Part shown: positions 33,356 to 45,225 of the stretch, piece by piece
Position numbering within the stretch: position 1 is the stretch's first letter
Layout of the letters: every line of letters begins with the position of its first letter
Assembly (NCBI GenBank): GCA_027924645.1
Contig: BSBN01001687.1
Location: forward strand, 7,192,001-7,256,000
Direction: 5' to 3'
DNA length: 64,000 bases
From: Cunninghamia lanceolata
Taxonomy: Eukaryota; Streptophyta; Pinopsida; Cupressales; Cupressaceae
Translations under genes and position numbers: made by a program
The notes under the pieces: model-generated
What the model was told of the DNA's origin: nothing
Databases searched by the model: none
Seen by the model: the letters and a program-made list of their open reading frames with translations, nothing else

Positions 33356-35220
33356 TGTTGTGTGGTTACACAACATGCCCCATTTTGACTTGGCAAAATA
33401 GGGACCCAACTTTTGCTTGGCTTGTTTTGTGTTTTCTGGCGGTTTGGTAAAAATCAGTCATGCAGATCATCATGCATGAAAAGGCTGGGTAAGTCATCAT
33501 CGTGAGGTTAGTTTGTCAAAGTTCATATTCCATTCCAATAACCTCATATTTAGATAGAACATCAAATTTCATGCAGGTTTGCCTTTTACATCACCCTGAT
33601 ATTCATCAGGAGGCGAAAGTTATGAATGGTCAAAGTTTGGGTCAAACCTGATATTTCAGGGGGAGGATCATATTTCGTAACATCAGTCATATTACAAAAG
33701 ATCACCCCGATCTAATTTATCACCCGATAATTCATGCAATCCAAATATCTGGACGTCAATTTTAGGTGATAGTGACCTTTACCCGTCAATAGCCTTATGT
33801 TTCCCGTGAGGATCATATTTCTCAATGTAACCCGATATTTCTCAATATCCTCTTGATGCAAAATATCCCCCTAAGCCATTATCCTGATGACATCATTTGA
33901 GTCTGATAAACAAAGAAGCAAATATGATGGTGACATCATCATCACGTTTATCTCTTGGCGGCATATTTCCTAAACATGATCCTGCTCCTATAACATGACG
34001 GTGATGTCATGATGCCTTAGCGATACACTGAGCCAATATCTGGATGACGTCACCCCGATATTCTGCGAGAGGTTATGTTTTATCCGGTCATCATCATTTT
34101 TTGAACACCACCTGATATATTGAAATATCCTCCTGATGTATTAAACATGACTTAAGGGTGCGAAGCACCACCCGATATTGTCAGGATGGTTTTTTCCTCT
34201 CAAGGAAGATCATCACATTACACCCGAGGTGATATTTGGGAATATCACCCAATATTCAAATATCATCCTGTCATTTGAATATCATCTTGTCATATGAATA
34301 TCACCCCGCTCCCGTTGTCGCCATTAACATTTAATGCACACAGAGGTGGTAGGTATTTCCCGCCGACCACAAAACCTGATGAACCACCTAGCGAAATCTT
34401 GAGTTTCCGTGCTAAGAATCAACGAATAAAATCTAATCTATCAGAATTTCCCCTAATTTCGCCCTAGTTGTAGAGTTAAAAGGTAATTCAATTGTCATTT
34501 TCACATTTACCTTGCAATAAAATTATTTTCACAGAGCACAAGCTTCCAAACCCTCATACCAACGATACTCGTACGAACCGAGCTTACAGACAGGAGGAAG
34601 TGCAAAATCATCACTAGAATTAAAGGCATTTTCAAGAAACCACTGGTATAATCAAGGGGATTTGCATAACCAGGTAAGTAATTGAAACCCTCATCCTGTT
34701 GCTTCTGCACATTCAGGTATGATGTTGTAGGTTTTGGTTGTATGCATCCCAGGATAAGTAAATGCTAAATAAGTATAATATGCATGATGTTAATATAGAT
34801 AATTATTATATGCATGCTTGTGAGTATCCATAGTAAGACAAATTATGTTAATTGCAGATATCCATGGCCGATAAAAGGTTAGCTAGGTGTGAGGCTGAAT
34901 TCAAGAGGCCTATGTTCTCATCTCCAAGAGGCATCCTGTTCAAGTATGGGGCAATTACAGATACCCATTAAGGGAGCACTGATTTGGAGGCCTGGTCTGC
35001 CAAAATGAACGATGAGAAGAACAGAAGCCCCCTACTGGATGCAGTATTTGTGTCTGGATTGTGCAATGCGACTGGTTTTCCCTACTCTATGGAGTTTCTT
35101 GAGTTGGTGGTTGAGTGTGCACGAAACTATAATCCAAAGACCAGGCAGGTGGTGAAGCATGGGAGAGTATATGCAGACCTGTCCATAAAGGGTCTCTCCA
35201 AGACATTTGGATTGCCATTG

Positions 35221-35225
35221 GGTAG
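35221..35225. other. target duplication GGTAG of the 5-kb unit (left copy)
   Basis: GGTAG is repeated at 40,273-40,277. Excision joins PLGS to the KVNSVDL-like continuation of the B' ORF, matching the relative at 48,781 onward. Confidence 0.85.
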
Positions 35226-35503
35226 TGTTACCTTTTGAGTCGCCCTTGTTTATTTATGTATTGGTAATATTTCTTGAACAAAAGCCGGTTTATCGTGCTA
35301 TATTCCCGATAATCCTTTTTTTTGTAAATCGGCTCTCGATCCTTTAATTTTTACCCGTGCGTCGCCTTTGTAAACAAAGTCACTTAAGGTTTGAACCTTT
35401 GAACCCTAACCATTCTCAAAGTCTAAAGTTCAATGGTTCAATGTGTCTGAAGTGTCGTATAAAGCAAGTTGTTTTGTCTTTGCCTCAAGCGTCTTGGAAG
35501 TTT

Positions 35504-35700
35504 CGGGTTGAACTTGAACTTCCCGCTTGAACTCTTCCGCGGGGTTCAATGGTTCAAGGTTCAAGGTTCAATATTCATAGCCTTTTCATCCATCAGGTCG
35601 CGCAGTTGCCTTATGTCATGTGTCGTTGAACTTGAACTTCCCGCTTGAACTCTTCCGCGGGGTTCAAGGTTCAAGGTTCAAGGTTCAAATAGTTCAAAGT
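35504..35700 (+). repeat. tandem 120-bp repeat with CCGCGG and GGTTCAA arrays
   Basis: Two near-identical blocks (about 35,504-35,573 and 35,624-35,697) read GTTGAACTTGAACTTCCCGC, then TTGAACTCTTCCGCGGGG, then three or four TTCAAGG heptads. More TTCAA words flank them from 35,385 to 35,850, alternating strand orientation (GAACTTGAAC and GGTTCAA). Lies upstream of the intact ORF, so probably promoter-related. Confidence 0.65.
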
Positions 35701-36220
35701 TCAAAGAGTTCGCTATTTCATAATTTGGGACCTTATACTAGAAGCCGCGTAACCTTCTGTTGGTCTATATAGCCCATGTGTCGTTGAACCTTCATATTGA
35801 ACCATCGCGTTGAACCATGTTTCAAAGGTTCAATGGTGCGAAGATTTGGTAAGTTTGGTCCCATCTGCTCCCGCGGTTTTCCAAGCCAAATTTAGCGGGA
35901 AAGTTGGAGGAGATTTTGTCAGGAACTCATCATAAAAGCAAGAGCTCTAATTTAACAGAAGCTACGGATAATTATTATACCTCATGATGGCGCGACAACA
36001 TTACTTGCTATTAATGGAAAAATCAGAGTTCACGTCCCTTCAAATATTTTTGGCACGTATTGATCTGAGCGATAGACATTCATTCTGGTAAGTGCCATTG
36101 TTAGCCAAAAACAACCCAATTTTAGCAAGTATTCACATTGTGCGACGCGGAGGAGAATAGCGCTGAAAGTGTAAGGCTCTCGTTTTTCAAGCTTTCGCAG
36201 TGCTTTCAAATTTCCTGAAG

Positions 36221-36320
36221 GTGAGTCCTATTTCCCCCTGTACTATTCCGAGTTCTTTTACTGGAAAGAAGAACCCCTAGAATTTCTGTTATTTTCGAGA
36301 TTCGAATTGCTATATCATAG
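36221..36320 (+). other. candidate 5'-UTR intron of the intact ORF
   Basis: Donor GAAG|GTGAGT at 36,221 and acceptor TATATCATAG ending 36,320, ten bases before the ATG. Position matches the UTR introns of the three related LTR ORFs although the sequence differs. Confidence 0.5.
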
Positions 36321-36330
36321 TCTTCCCAAT

Positions 36331-39300
36331 ATGTCTTTGAAGTCTACATGTTTGGGGGATGAACACGGCCCCAGTCTTATTTATTCCCACTCCGAGTTTG
36401 GAGACACCGCATTAGTTCAGTATGACTTGGAGGAATTCATAGAAAGAACAAAGAACCCTGTCCAAACCCCCACAATGAAGAAGATTGTAGACAGTGGTTT
36501 AGTGGAAGCTACAGCCTTTCCTCAGGCCATTCTATGCCCTGAATTGGTTCAAGAATGTATAAACAGATATGACCCCCAGAACAGATGTGTCAAAAACGCC
36601 AACGGGGATGTGCTGTTTTCTGTCAACAGACAAACCCTTATGTCTGTGATGAAGATACCGCATAAGGGGGCATATTCCAACCTCGACATTACCTCCTCCA
36701 ATGGATATTTCTCAGAAAAGAAACCAACTTACAAGAGTGTGATAGCACGAAATTGGCTGCTAAAGTTTCAGAAAGGTGGTTCAAGGCTGCCCAGACCCCT
36801 CACTAGAGACCATTTAATACAGGAAGTAAGGGATATTGTGGTGTTATTGAACAGATTGAGAGGCAATCAACATGCCTATTACTGGGAAGACTGGATGTAC
36901 TTTTTTATACAAGTCGTCCTCCAGGGTGAACAATACTTGGATTGGGCCGAGATAATAGCTGACTGTCTGCATCAGAGCTTAAATAATCGTCTGGGTAACA
37001 GGGATTTCTTTATGTCTTCTTATCTATTTTACTGTTTAGCCTCCACAAGAGATTGGTTTGACCTGCCTCATGAGCCTTTAGATGAAAGCAGCAAAGTTTA
37101 TCAATATTACTCACAGTTGCAAAGAAAAAATTGTTATGAAAATTACAAGAGGATCAATGATGTCTTCACTGGGAAGATGACCTATGAATTGACAGGTAAC
37201 CCAGGTAAGAGAATGACCAGTGAAGCAATGCAGCTAATTAGTATCTACGGTAGCTTTTTCATCCAATTCTCTGAGTTCACCTATATCAGAGTTGGGGGAT
37301 TCGATGGCGAACCAATGAAGTTGCCCAGATATGTATTTGATCGTTTTGTACTAATAGAGGTATGTCGGCAATTGGCACATGTTCATAAAAAATTTCCATC
37401 AAAAAGGGGTTGTGGTATTTCTTTTCCTGTTGAACTTGGGCATTATTCATGCCTGTCAACTTCTGATGCTTTAAATCTGGGGGTGAACCTCAAGAGGTTC
37501 AATTTTCAATCCTTCACTGCTAGAGCCAAATTCGACAGTAAAAGTTTTGTTAAAGATAACTTAAATTCTGGAACAGGGCACTCGCACCTTCCTAAGCTGG
37601 AGGATTATTGGATGGATTGTCCAGATGAATTTGAAGTTAGGAGAAGGTTATGGTGCAGGTTTTCTTTAAGACAAATAATTACCTTTAACTTAGACATGGA
37701 CATTTCTGGAGTTCTTGTTGATGATGAAGAAGTGGTTGATCCACAATTTGAGAAAGTGGAGCACTTACCCATTCCAGAGGTGGACTGGAGCAAGAAGGAG
37801 GAGGACAGGATTGAAATTAAGACCCTCCCGGTGATAAGGAGGACTGAAAAATGGTTGAGAGAAAAGAAGCAACAGGGGTCTCAAGATAAAAATGTTCAAC
37901 AATTATCTTCAGTGGTTGCATCACCACTTCCCCTGGATCCTTCTAATCAACCTCTTGCTATCTGTGGTGCAGGTGCTTCTGAGCCATCACCTGAAAAGAG
38001 CCTTGTCACCAAGAAATCCAGAAGGGTCCTCACAGATATTCTGCCTTCTCGTGTCACCAGGCTGAGAACCAAAGGTAAAAGGAAGAAGCCAGTTTCTGAG
38101 ACAATAATTGTCGACTTAAATTCAGAAGAAGAAGCAGAGGACCCCATGGGGGACAGAGAAGCAAGCCCAACCAGAACAGAAGTAGTTGATACTGGTTCAC
38201 AGTCAGAGGATGTTTTGGGTACTCCGGAAATGTTGATGATTTCAGATAAACCTTCTGATGGAGAAAAACTCAGGGAGACAACCCCGGCACCAAAGTGGCT
38301 AGAGAGCTCTATATCTGATAAAAAGAAGGTGGTTCCTTTCGTTCTCCCTCTGGAAGATATGGTAAGTAAATGTCTGGGGAAGACCCCCAAGTCCAAAAGA
38401 CTTAAAACAGTATCCAGGATAGATATTGACCCAAGCACTGGTAACTGGAGCGCAGAAATAGCCAAACCAGTGACCGAGGAAGAGGTTCAAGATCCTACAG
38501 TGCATGATTTCACTGTGGAAAAGATAGACCTCGGTACTGCCTCCAGAGCTGCGGATGTACACCATCTCGAAGCTTCAACTAAAAGAATGGTCAATCGAAC
38601 GATGAAAGATGAAAGGGACAAAAGAAAATTAAAACAAACTCTGCGTGCAATGGCAGAGTATATTGAAGCCATCAACAATCCTAACCCGCAGCCAATCTCA
38701 CAAGTTCCCTTGTCTTTTGACCCAAAGTCACCCGTCAATCAGAAAATGTTAGATCAAGTTCATAGGAGCAAAATGGTCTCAAAAACATTTGATGGCTGGT
38801 TAGACAGCATTGAGCAAAGGGGAACTGAGTATATCCATGAACTCAAAGGCATATATGACCTGACTGCTACTACCATTGAAGATCTTAAAGCACAAGTTGC
38901 TGTCTGGGCTAAGGACGAAGGCAAGTGGACCAGTGTGACGAACCAAATAGAGGAAGTTCGGAAATATGGGCTGGAAAAGTTTTTGGCAGAGATGAAACTG
39001 ACTGGTGTGGATGAGGATTTATTGTATGTGAACAAAAATAATATCGAATGGAGGAACTCCATATCCCGACAAGCACGCTTTGAAGTCTCAAAGCTCATTA
39101 AGGAGATAACGGACTTCACTCAGTCATTGCAACGTGATTTACAATGTATCAACGTAAAATACATGAAGGATGATGGAAAGCCTGAAGAAGATGTTGAAGC
39201 AGTAGCCCAATCCTTTAGGGATAAGATCCGTTTTGTTAAAGAGAATGATAATATTCTTATTGAGGATTTCTCCAGAATTTCTAAAGTCGAATCCCTGCTC

Positions 39301-39516
39301 TACCTCTGTATCGACGCACTCCCTGAACACAAGGAAAAATTCGGGAAAATGCGAAGGGAAAAGGAGGTCTGGAAATTGAGGATGAAGCATATAGGCATAC
39401 CAAACTTTCCTAAAATTCAGGAGTTCGTGGCTGCCTTTCAGGAGTGGAGAACCCAGCATGCTTCCCAGGCTCTCGACAGCAAATCAGGGGATGCTGATTC
39501 ATCGCCCCAGTCATAA
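36331..39516 (+). CDS. intact LTR-encoded protein of unknown family, 1,061 aa
   Basis: Function unknown. ATG at 36,331 is the first in-frame ATG and follows the candidate intron; the frame stays open to 39,514. Residues about 1-470 form a globular region related to the LTR ORFs of B and B', sharing CPELVQECINRYDPQNR (about 69-85), WMYFFIQVVLQ (about 188), FIQFSEFTYIRVGGFDG (about 310) and LPRYVFDRFVLIE (about 331). About 470-690 is charged and Ser/Thr/Glu-rich with basic patches (RLRTKGKRKKP) like nuclear signals. RIDIDPSTGNWSAEIAKP (about 696) matches RRDPTTGRRTAQVALP in the relatives. About 750-1,040 is mostly coiled coil. No signal peptide, membrane segment or retroviral motif. Intactness amid decayed sequence implies recent arrival or constraint. 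A remote link to PMD proteins is possible from the similar layout, but I cannot show it. Confidence 0.75.
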   Translation: MSLKSTCLGDEHGPSLIYSHSEFGDTALVQYDLEEFIERTKNPVQTPTMKKIVDSGLVEATAFPQAILCPELVQECINRYDPQNRCVKNANGDVLFSVNRQTLMSVMKIPHKGAYSNLDITSSNGYFSEKKPTYKSVIARNWLLKFQKGGSRLPRPLTRDHLIQEVRDIVVLLNRLRGNQHAYYWEDWMYFFIQVVLQGEQYLDWAEIIADCLHQSLNNRLGNRDFFMSSYLFYCLASTRDWFDLPHEPLDESSKVYQYYSQLQRKNCYENYKRINDVFTGKMTYELTGNPGKRMTSEAMQLISIYGSFFIQFSEFTYIRVGGFDGEPMKLPRYVFDRFVLIEVCRQLAHVHKKFPSKRGCGISFPVELGHYSCLSTSDALNLGVNLKRFNFQSFTARAKFDSKSFVKDNLNSGTGHSHLPKLEDYWMDCPDEFEVRRRLWCRFSLRQIITFNLDMDISGVLVDDEEVVDPQFEKVEHLPIPEVDWSKKEEDRIEIKTLPVIRRTEKWLREKKQQGSQDKNVQQLSSVVASPLPLDPSNQPLAICGAGASEPSPEKSLVTKKSRRVLTDILPSRVTRLRTKGKRKKPVSETIIVDLNSEEEAEDPMGDREASPTRTEVVDTGSQSEDVLGTPEMLMISDKPSDGEKLRETTPAPKWLESSISDKKKVVPFVLPLEDMVSKCLGKTPKSKRLKTVSRIDIDPSTGNWSAEIAKPVTEEEVQDPTVHDFTVEKIDLGTASRAADVHHLEASTKRMVNRTMKDERDKRKLKQTLRAMAEYIEAINNPNPQPISQVPLSFDPKSPVNQKMLDQVHRSKMVSKTFDGWLDSIEQRGTEYIHELKGIYDLTATTIEDLKAQVAVWAKDEGKWTSVTNQIEEVRKYGLEKFLAEMKLTGVDEDLLYVNKNNIEWRNSISRQARFEVSKLIKEITDFTQSLQRDLQCINVKYMKDDGKPEEDVEAVAQSFRDKIRFVKENDNILIEDFSRISKVESLLYLCIDALPEHKEKFGKMRREKEVWKLRMKHIGIPNFPKIQEFVAAFQEWRTQHASQALDSKSGDADSSPQS

Positions 39517-40272
39517 CCGCATCAGCTCTTTCTTTTTCAAGTCTTTAATTTATGTTATTTCTGGCAACTTTAATCTTTTACGATCAGTTGTTAAAACTAA
39601 ATCCCGTATGGGTCAGAGTGATGTTAACTCTGAGTTTAATTTGCTCGAGGACATGGTTAAGACTTTGATATATATTTGTTTTTTTTTTAGAATTTAAGCA
39701 GGAGAGGAAGTGAGGGAAAGAAAAGAGGAAAGGGGAATTTCAGAAAAACTGTGTTTTATTTTTATATATGGTGATTGTTTGAAAAATTTTCATCTGTGAA
39801 TGAAAAGAGGAACGATTGCTGCTTATTTGGATCTGTGCGTCTAAATGTGTGAAATTTGATTTTCTGTGAGAAATCTTCTTTTACCTGGTAATTGCTCTTT
39901 ATTTGAACAACCCATCATATGTATTATCTTTCCTTTCGAGTTCAGCAAGTTTGTATAAACATATTCATGTATTCGAATGTACTAAAGTAGAATCTGTGCA
40001 TTCTATCCTGCTGCTGTATAAATTAATCGCATTCATGACATGGCTATGTATGGATGTTAGTCAGCCTTAGGCGTTTTCTGGTTAAAAATGCAATTTAGTT
40101 AGTTGAATAGGCTAAAATTCATTGAAAATCATAAAGGGAGCTGTACCTGAATTCAGAGGGGAACTAATTCAAAAGGTTCACCCATTTGTTGATTAACTCA
40201 TTTGTTCTTGGAAAAAGGGTATAGGGTCAGAGCAAGTAATTTTCAGAATAAGAGCAAATCTGTTAACCAACA
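39517..40272 (+). other. 3' part of the 5-kb unit
   Basis: No ORF of note. A TTTATATATGG TATA-like sequence at 39,761-39,771 follows the ORF, in the same relative place as the LTR TATA box of B. No clear AATAAA is seen near the end; TATAAATTAATC at about 40,017 is the nearest AT-rich candidate. Confidence 0.4.
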
Positions 40273-43200
40273 GGTAGGAAGGTTAACAGTGTGGACCTGA
40301 AGAAATCTGAAGTTGAATATGAAAATAAGAAGAAATAGGCCAGGAAGAACATGTATCAATGGAGGGCCAAGAATAGCACATATCTGATAGCTGCCAAACT
40401 TCCTGTGCACCTGTTTAAGTATGATTTTGATGAAGAATATCAGTACATGATTGCACTGCTTAGCAGGGTGACAGGCCAGCCTGATACTGGTAGTTTTAAA
40501 GATTAGATGTATGGTGTCATGATGATGCGCATATATGCAGATATCAAGCCACTATGGGGCCAACTGATAAGTGATGCTCTACATGAGCAACTGCTGAACC
40601 TGGGAGGTTCAAATTGTTCTTTTTATATGACATCATATATTGTCTACTCCTGTGCTTACAAAGGCACATTTGATGCATTAGTTACAGATGGAAAGCTTAC
40701 AGGCACTCTCAATGCTGTGCATATATGGGATCATCATCCCCAACTACAGAGAGCTAACTACCTCCAAGATTACAAACTGGTCAATGATGCATTCTCTATG
40801 CATCTGGTGAGGACTATGGAAGAGGACAGGACAAAGAGATTGAGCATGGAGGCTCAAGAAATAATCTATAGGCATGGAGCCTGGTACATTCAATTTGCAA
40901 CATTTTCATACATGAGGATTGAGGGCTTTGAAGGACAACCCCTCATGCTACCAAGATACCCTACTGATGCAGTGGTATTATTGGAATTTATAAGACAGAG
41001 CTCCACAATGCTGAAGACATTCAAGGATGCTTAGAAAATACCACCTATCTTGTTTCCAGTAACCATTGGCTGGTATATGTGCCCAAACTCAGAGAAGATC
41101 AAGAACATCATGGTTAGCTTGAATAAAATGCAGTTGCAGCCATTCCCACTAGTAAGGCCATATGATCCTTATGGGAGGATATAGAGAATAATAGGGAAAC
41201 CTATTCATCAGGCACACCTGGAGGACTTCTGGGCTAATTGTGAAGATGAGGCAGAGGCCAGAAGAAGAAGATACCAAAGGTTAACACTGAATCAAATCAA
41301 AACCTTTGACTGTATCCCCATTCCTCAACAATTGAAGAAAGATGATGGCAAGATAATGGCAGATGAGTATGAGGAGAAGAAAATATATAATGATACCATA
41401 TCTGCACCTGACCTTACCATACAAGAGGATATTTCTTTGGATCCTTTCATTGCCAGGACCTTACAGCTAACCCAAGCTTGGGTTGATGAACAGATTGAGG
41501 CATTAAAGAAGAAAGGTGTTGCCATTACTGTGGACAACAAGAAGAAGGGGCAGGCTATTCTTGATGAAGAATATGACAACTTTATAAATGAAAAAAGGAA
41601 ATCTAAAGGGGAAAGGTTGCCTCCACAACAACAATAAAGCAAAAGACCCCCTAGGAAGAAGAAAATTGATAATGAGCCCAAAGGGGTGATCATTGAAAGG
41701 GTAGTATTTCTGGCTGAGGAGGCAGCAGCATCAGGATCATGATTAGGATCAGCATCACCTTCGCAGACAAGGAAACAAAAGTCCAAGAAGGAGCATGCAG
41801 CAGAGGTAGTGATTGCTGGGACTCAAGAAGAGGGTCAATCCTCACCGAAACTAGTAGAAGAAGATATCCTCATGGAGGAAGATACTGAAGAAGAGGAAAC
41901 CCCTCTGTTATTCAAGAGAAAAAGAAGAGCCCCATAGGTGGTGGTAGCTGCCACACCTAAGAAACCAAGAACCTCCATGAGGGGTGAAATAAAGCAATCC
42001 CCTATAACTTTGAGAGGGGCAGGTAGTGAAGTATTCCATAAGGAATTTAAACACAGTGTTCCACTTCCTACCATAGTGAAATTCAAATCTGAGCAAGCGG
42101 AAGAACAAAGGAAAGAAACCTCACAAGTATTTCAAGGAGGTCATGTCTCACTGCATGAGACAGTGGACTTATCTGATGATGAGGTAGTGAAGGATGTAGC
42201 TTCACAGAAGATGGAGACCCTTGTTGCAGGTACACACATGACCCCCCACAAGACTCCTACAGTTCAAACAGTACTGGAGGAAATGAAGCAAGTAGAAGCT
42301 AAAAAGGAAAAGAGCCCAGAGAGGCTAGCCCAAGAAATAGGGCTGGATACACTGATTGCACAGGTGACAAGTCCTGTAGTGGTAGATTTGACAGATAAAT
42401 AGGATGCAAGTCCTGAACATCCAACAGGTACACCTAGCAAAGGACAACATATAGAAGAAGTGAAGATGGCAGAACCAGAAGGCCATGCTTCAGAGATGAG
42501 CCAACAACACCAACAGGATACATCAGTTGAACCTGCTATAGTCGAGGTTCAAGAAAAGAGGGCTGATGAGAAGGATGTAAAAGAAGATCCTATTCCTGAA
42601 GTTTAGGAAGTAAGTATTACAGGTGCAGAGCAAAAAATGATTTCAGAACAAACGCCAGCACTTAAGGAGGATTCCGCAACATCCATTGTTATGAATGTGC
42701 ATCAACAAGAAGAAAAGTCAAAGGTGGATGAGGTATTAACAGAAAAAGATGATGATCATCATGATCATCATGTGGACGTAGCAAAAGATCCTCCACCTCA
42801 AGATGATGCTCCTCCAGAAAAGGAAGTTCCTCAGCAGGAGGATATACCACAGGATCACACTCAGATAGAGCATCATGAAGAACAAACGAGGAAATCACCT
42901 TCTCCATCACATATGCTGACAGATATAGGAGATCAAGGTGAACATCATGATGATGTGGAAAAACATGATCAGGTACCTCCATGGTTAGGAAAGGAAGTTA
43001 ACGCAGAGGTGGATTTTGAGATACAAGAATTTGATGTATCTACCTTATTTTCTGAGAATATAATGAAACCAAAGAGGAAGGTTAGAATGACTTCGGCCAT
43101 TAAGAGAGATCCTACAACTGGTAGAAGAACAGCATAGGTAGCAATCCCTACTATGGAGAAGGAGAAAGGTAAAATTACCTTAGATGAATTTCAGATCAGC

Positions 43201-44391
43201 ACAGTGGACTTGGGATTTGCTAATGAAGACCAGGGGGGTCAAGAGGGCAAAGACATTAAAGATTCTTTGACTGAGAAAGTGAAAAGGGAAAAAGAGAAAA
43301 ATAAGCAACACAAAGAGCACATTGCTCAGTTGCATGCCTATATAAAGAAGTTGACTAATACTGAAGATACTCCAACTGAACATGCAGTCCCATTGACTAC
43401 CATTTCCCAGGAGGAAGTAAATAAATTAGATCTCATGAAACATGAGTCATCTGTATTAAGAAAATGGATGCTATCCACCTTTGATACAACAGAGGAAGTG
43501 GTAAAAGCCTCTCTAAAGAGATGGAATTCCCTCAGTATCTCCAGGAAGAAGGTAGACAAATTGCAAATGGAGACAGGGAAGAGGTCATTCCAATTGGAGA
43601 AGACATTGTCTACCTTAGATGAAGTAAGGAGGATAAATCCTCAATTGCTCATAAATAAATAGGTACTAGATAATAACACTGCATTATTGGTTGACATATG
43701 GTATAAAGATATCCAGTTTGAATGTGGTGTACTTAAAGGATGCAATAATAAATTGAGAGATCTCAGCATGAAAATGCATGATATGCTAGCTTTTGAAGCA
43801 GAAATTTTGGAAGCGTTGGAAGGAAAGGTAGAAGGAAAGATAGAAAATCAGGATGAAGAGTTTGCAATCAAAGCTCTACATGCCAACTTCCAATCAGTAG
43901 CTGATGATCCACTTGTTCACTTGACAGAGGAAGTCATAGATAAAATGATGAGAATTAAGGTCAAGGTGGAAAACTACAATGAGACACTGGACAAAAGGAA
44001 AAACGAGTTGGAAAATATCAGAGGTAAATACCAGGCCCATAGGCATGCCATCATCAAGGCAAAAGCTCAGGATGGCGGGGAAATTGATAGAATAGTACAA
44101 TTATATGAGAATGTCAGGACAATCATGCAAGCTCATATGCAAGGCCACGATCATCATGATGATGAAGATACGGCAAGCGATGATCATGATGCTCCTAGTG
44201 GAGATGAAGATGCATCATAAAGCAAATATCAGCATCTTATACTTAGTGAAAATAAGTATTTCAGATAGTTGCCAACTGACAACTTGTGCTATTTTGATGT
44301 GGTTGACAAAGTCAAAGTTAATACTGACCGTAGATATTCATAGATAAATCAAGATCTGAGATCTTTTTGTAATGGATTCCTCACCTTGTTC

Positions 44392-44400
44392 TATAAAAGG
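44392..44400 (+). promoter_or_regulatory. LTR promoter TATA box of B'
   Basis: TATAAAAGG, same context as 24,769 and 53,942, about 830 bp before the LTR end. Confidence 0.6.
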
Positions 44401-45225
44401 TGCTGGAATGCCTCATTTCAAACATTCGAAACTTAATTGAAATCCGTCTGCTGAAATATTTAGGGCTCATTTCAAAGCTTTTTGTATACATTTATATCTT
44501 CGCATACTTAATGAATGAGAAGACTATGTTCATTACAATTCATAGTAAATCTTGAGTAATCAGTGTGTGAATTCTAGATATATGCTATGATTTGCTGCGT
44601 CCCTTGGAGTGCATGTCTACTTGCATATGTTGTTTTCATACAAATTCCTTTGAAGTTAGCATCAACTGTATCTAGTTGTGGAATGTCCTGGTGAACATAT
44701 GGTTTGGTTTTCTTCTCTTCATGACCGTATCTGATGTGCATGTGGTTCAATAGCTGAAGGTTCAACATTAATTTGAAGCATTTCTTTCAATTTCTTTTAA
44801 ATTTTAGAGCATTTCACTATCATAATTGCAAATAACTGATAATCTCAAGCAAATAACACAAATATATGCAGATATCTCGTAGATAATAGTATACCTTTAG
44901 CATATTTAGAGACAAAGCATGTATAATTGGTAAATATCATGCAAATATTTGAGTACAACTGCATCATTTGATCAAACAACTGTATAAAATGACCTCTCTA
45001 TGAAGAATCTTTGCAAAAACAGTGTCATGATGATGAACTTTATGTAAGGCCCCAAAATGGAAATAGCAACACACATCAACCTCTGAGTAACGTCAGAAGA
45101 TTAAGACCTAATCACCAGAGACTTGGGATCATGAATTCTCTGAATTCATCGTATCTTTCAAGATGAATAAAGGCTAATGTGTACTTTTATTCTATGCTTG
45201 TTTATGACTAACATCATGACCAACA

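Larger units (their letters stand above)
35226..40272 (+). mobile_element. 5,047-bp TG...CA unit carrying an intact ORF; probable solo LTR of a sister family
   Basis: Begins TGTTACC and ends AACCAACA with a 5-bp duplication, the signature of retroviral-type integrase. No internal direct repeats of LTR size, no primer site and no gag or pol are present. Layout copies that of the 7-kb LTRs: repeat-rich 5' part, short intron, one large ORF, then a TATA-like box (39,763). It is therefore best read as a solo LTR of a related element. A stand-alone element mobilised in trans is the alternative. Confidence 0.75.
34864..44220 (+). pseudogene. LTR-encoded ORF, copy B', interrupted by the 5-kb unit
   Basis: ATG 34,864 six bases after the intron acceptor. 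The first exon-like part runs to 35,225 (KPMFVQ-like KRPMFSSPRG; VVECARNYNPKTRQVVKHGR; FGLPLGS). The frame resumes at 40,278 and reaches a TAA at 44,218. Landmarks: MYQWRAKNSTYL, SMHLVRTMEEDRTK, YIQFATFSYMRIEGFEGQP, YNDTISAPDL, IKRDPTTGRRTA, a coiled coil at about 43,390-44,100 and an acidic His/Asp tail. By eye the globular half is roughly 60% identical to the copies in B. A few stops (TAA 34,969 and others) break it, mostly at Gln codons. Protein function unknown. Confidence 0.7.
33356..45225 (+). mobile_element. solo LTR B' of the giant-LTR family, with a nested 5-kb unit
   Basis: Starts TGTTGTGTGGTTACACAACA and ends GACCAACA, flanked by GTACG. Without the nested unit (35,226-40,277) it is 6,818 bp. 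It carries the same succession as the LTRs of B: hairpin, repeat field, intron 34,674-34,857, ORF, TATAAAAGG 44,392, AATAAA 45,166. It is clearly diverged from both, so it comes from a different family member. No gag-pol or second LTR is present: it is the product of LTR-LTR recombination after an insertion into the integrase gene of B. Confidence 0.85.

Noticed and set aside
36307..36330. Start of the 1,061-aa protein at 36,307
   Set aside because: The codon there is TTG and lies inside the candidate intron; the first ATG is 36,331.
33356..45225. Helitron or Mutator-type element carrying captured genes
   Set aside because: There are TG...CA ends with 5-bp duplications, no long terminal inverted repeats, no CTRR-type Helitron end and no 9-bp duplication. 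Retroviral-type integration fits.
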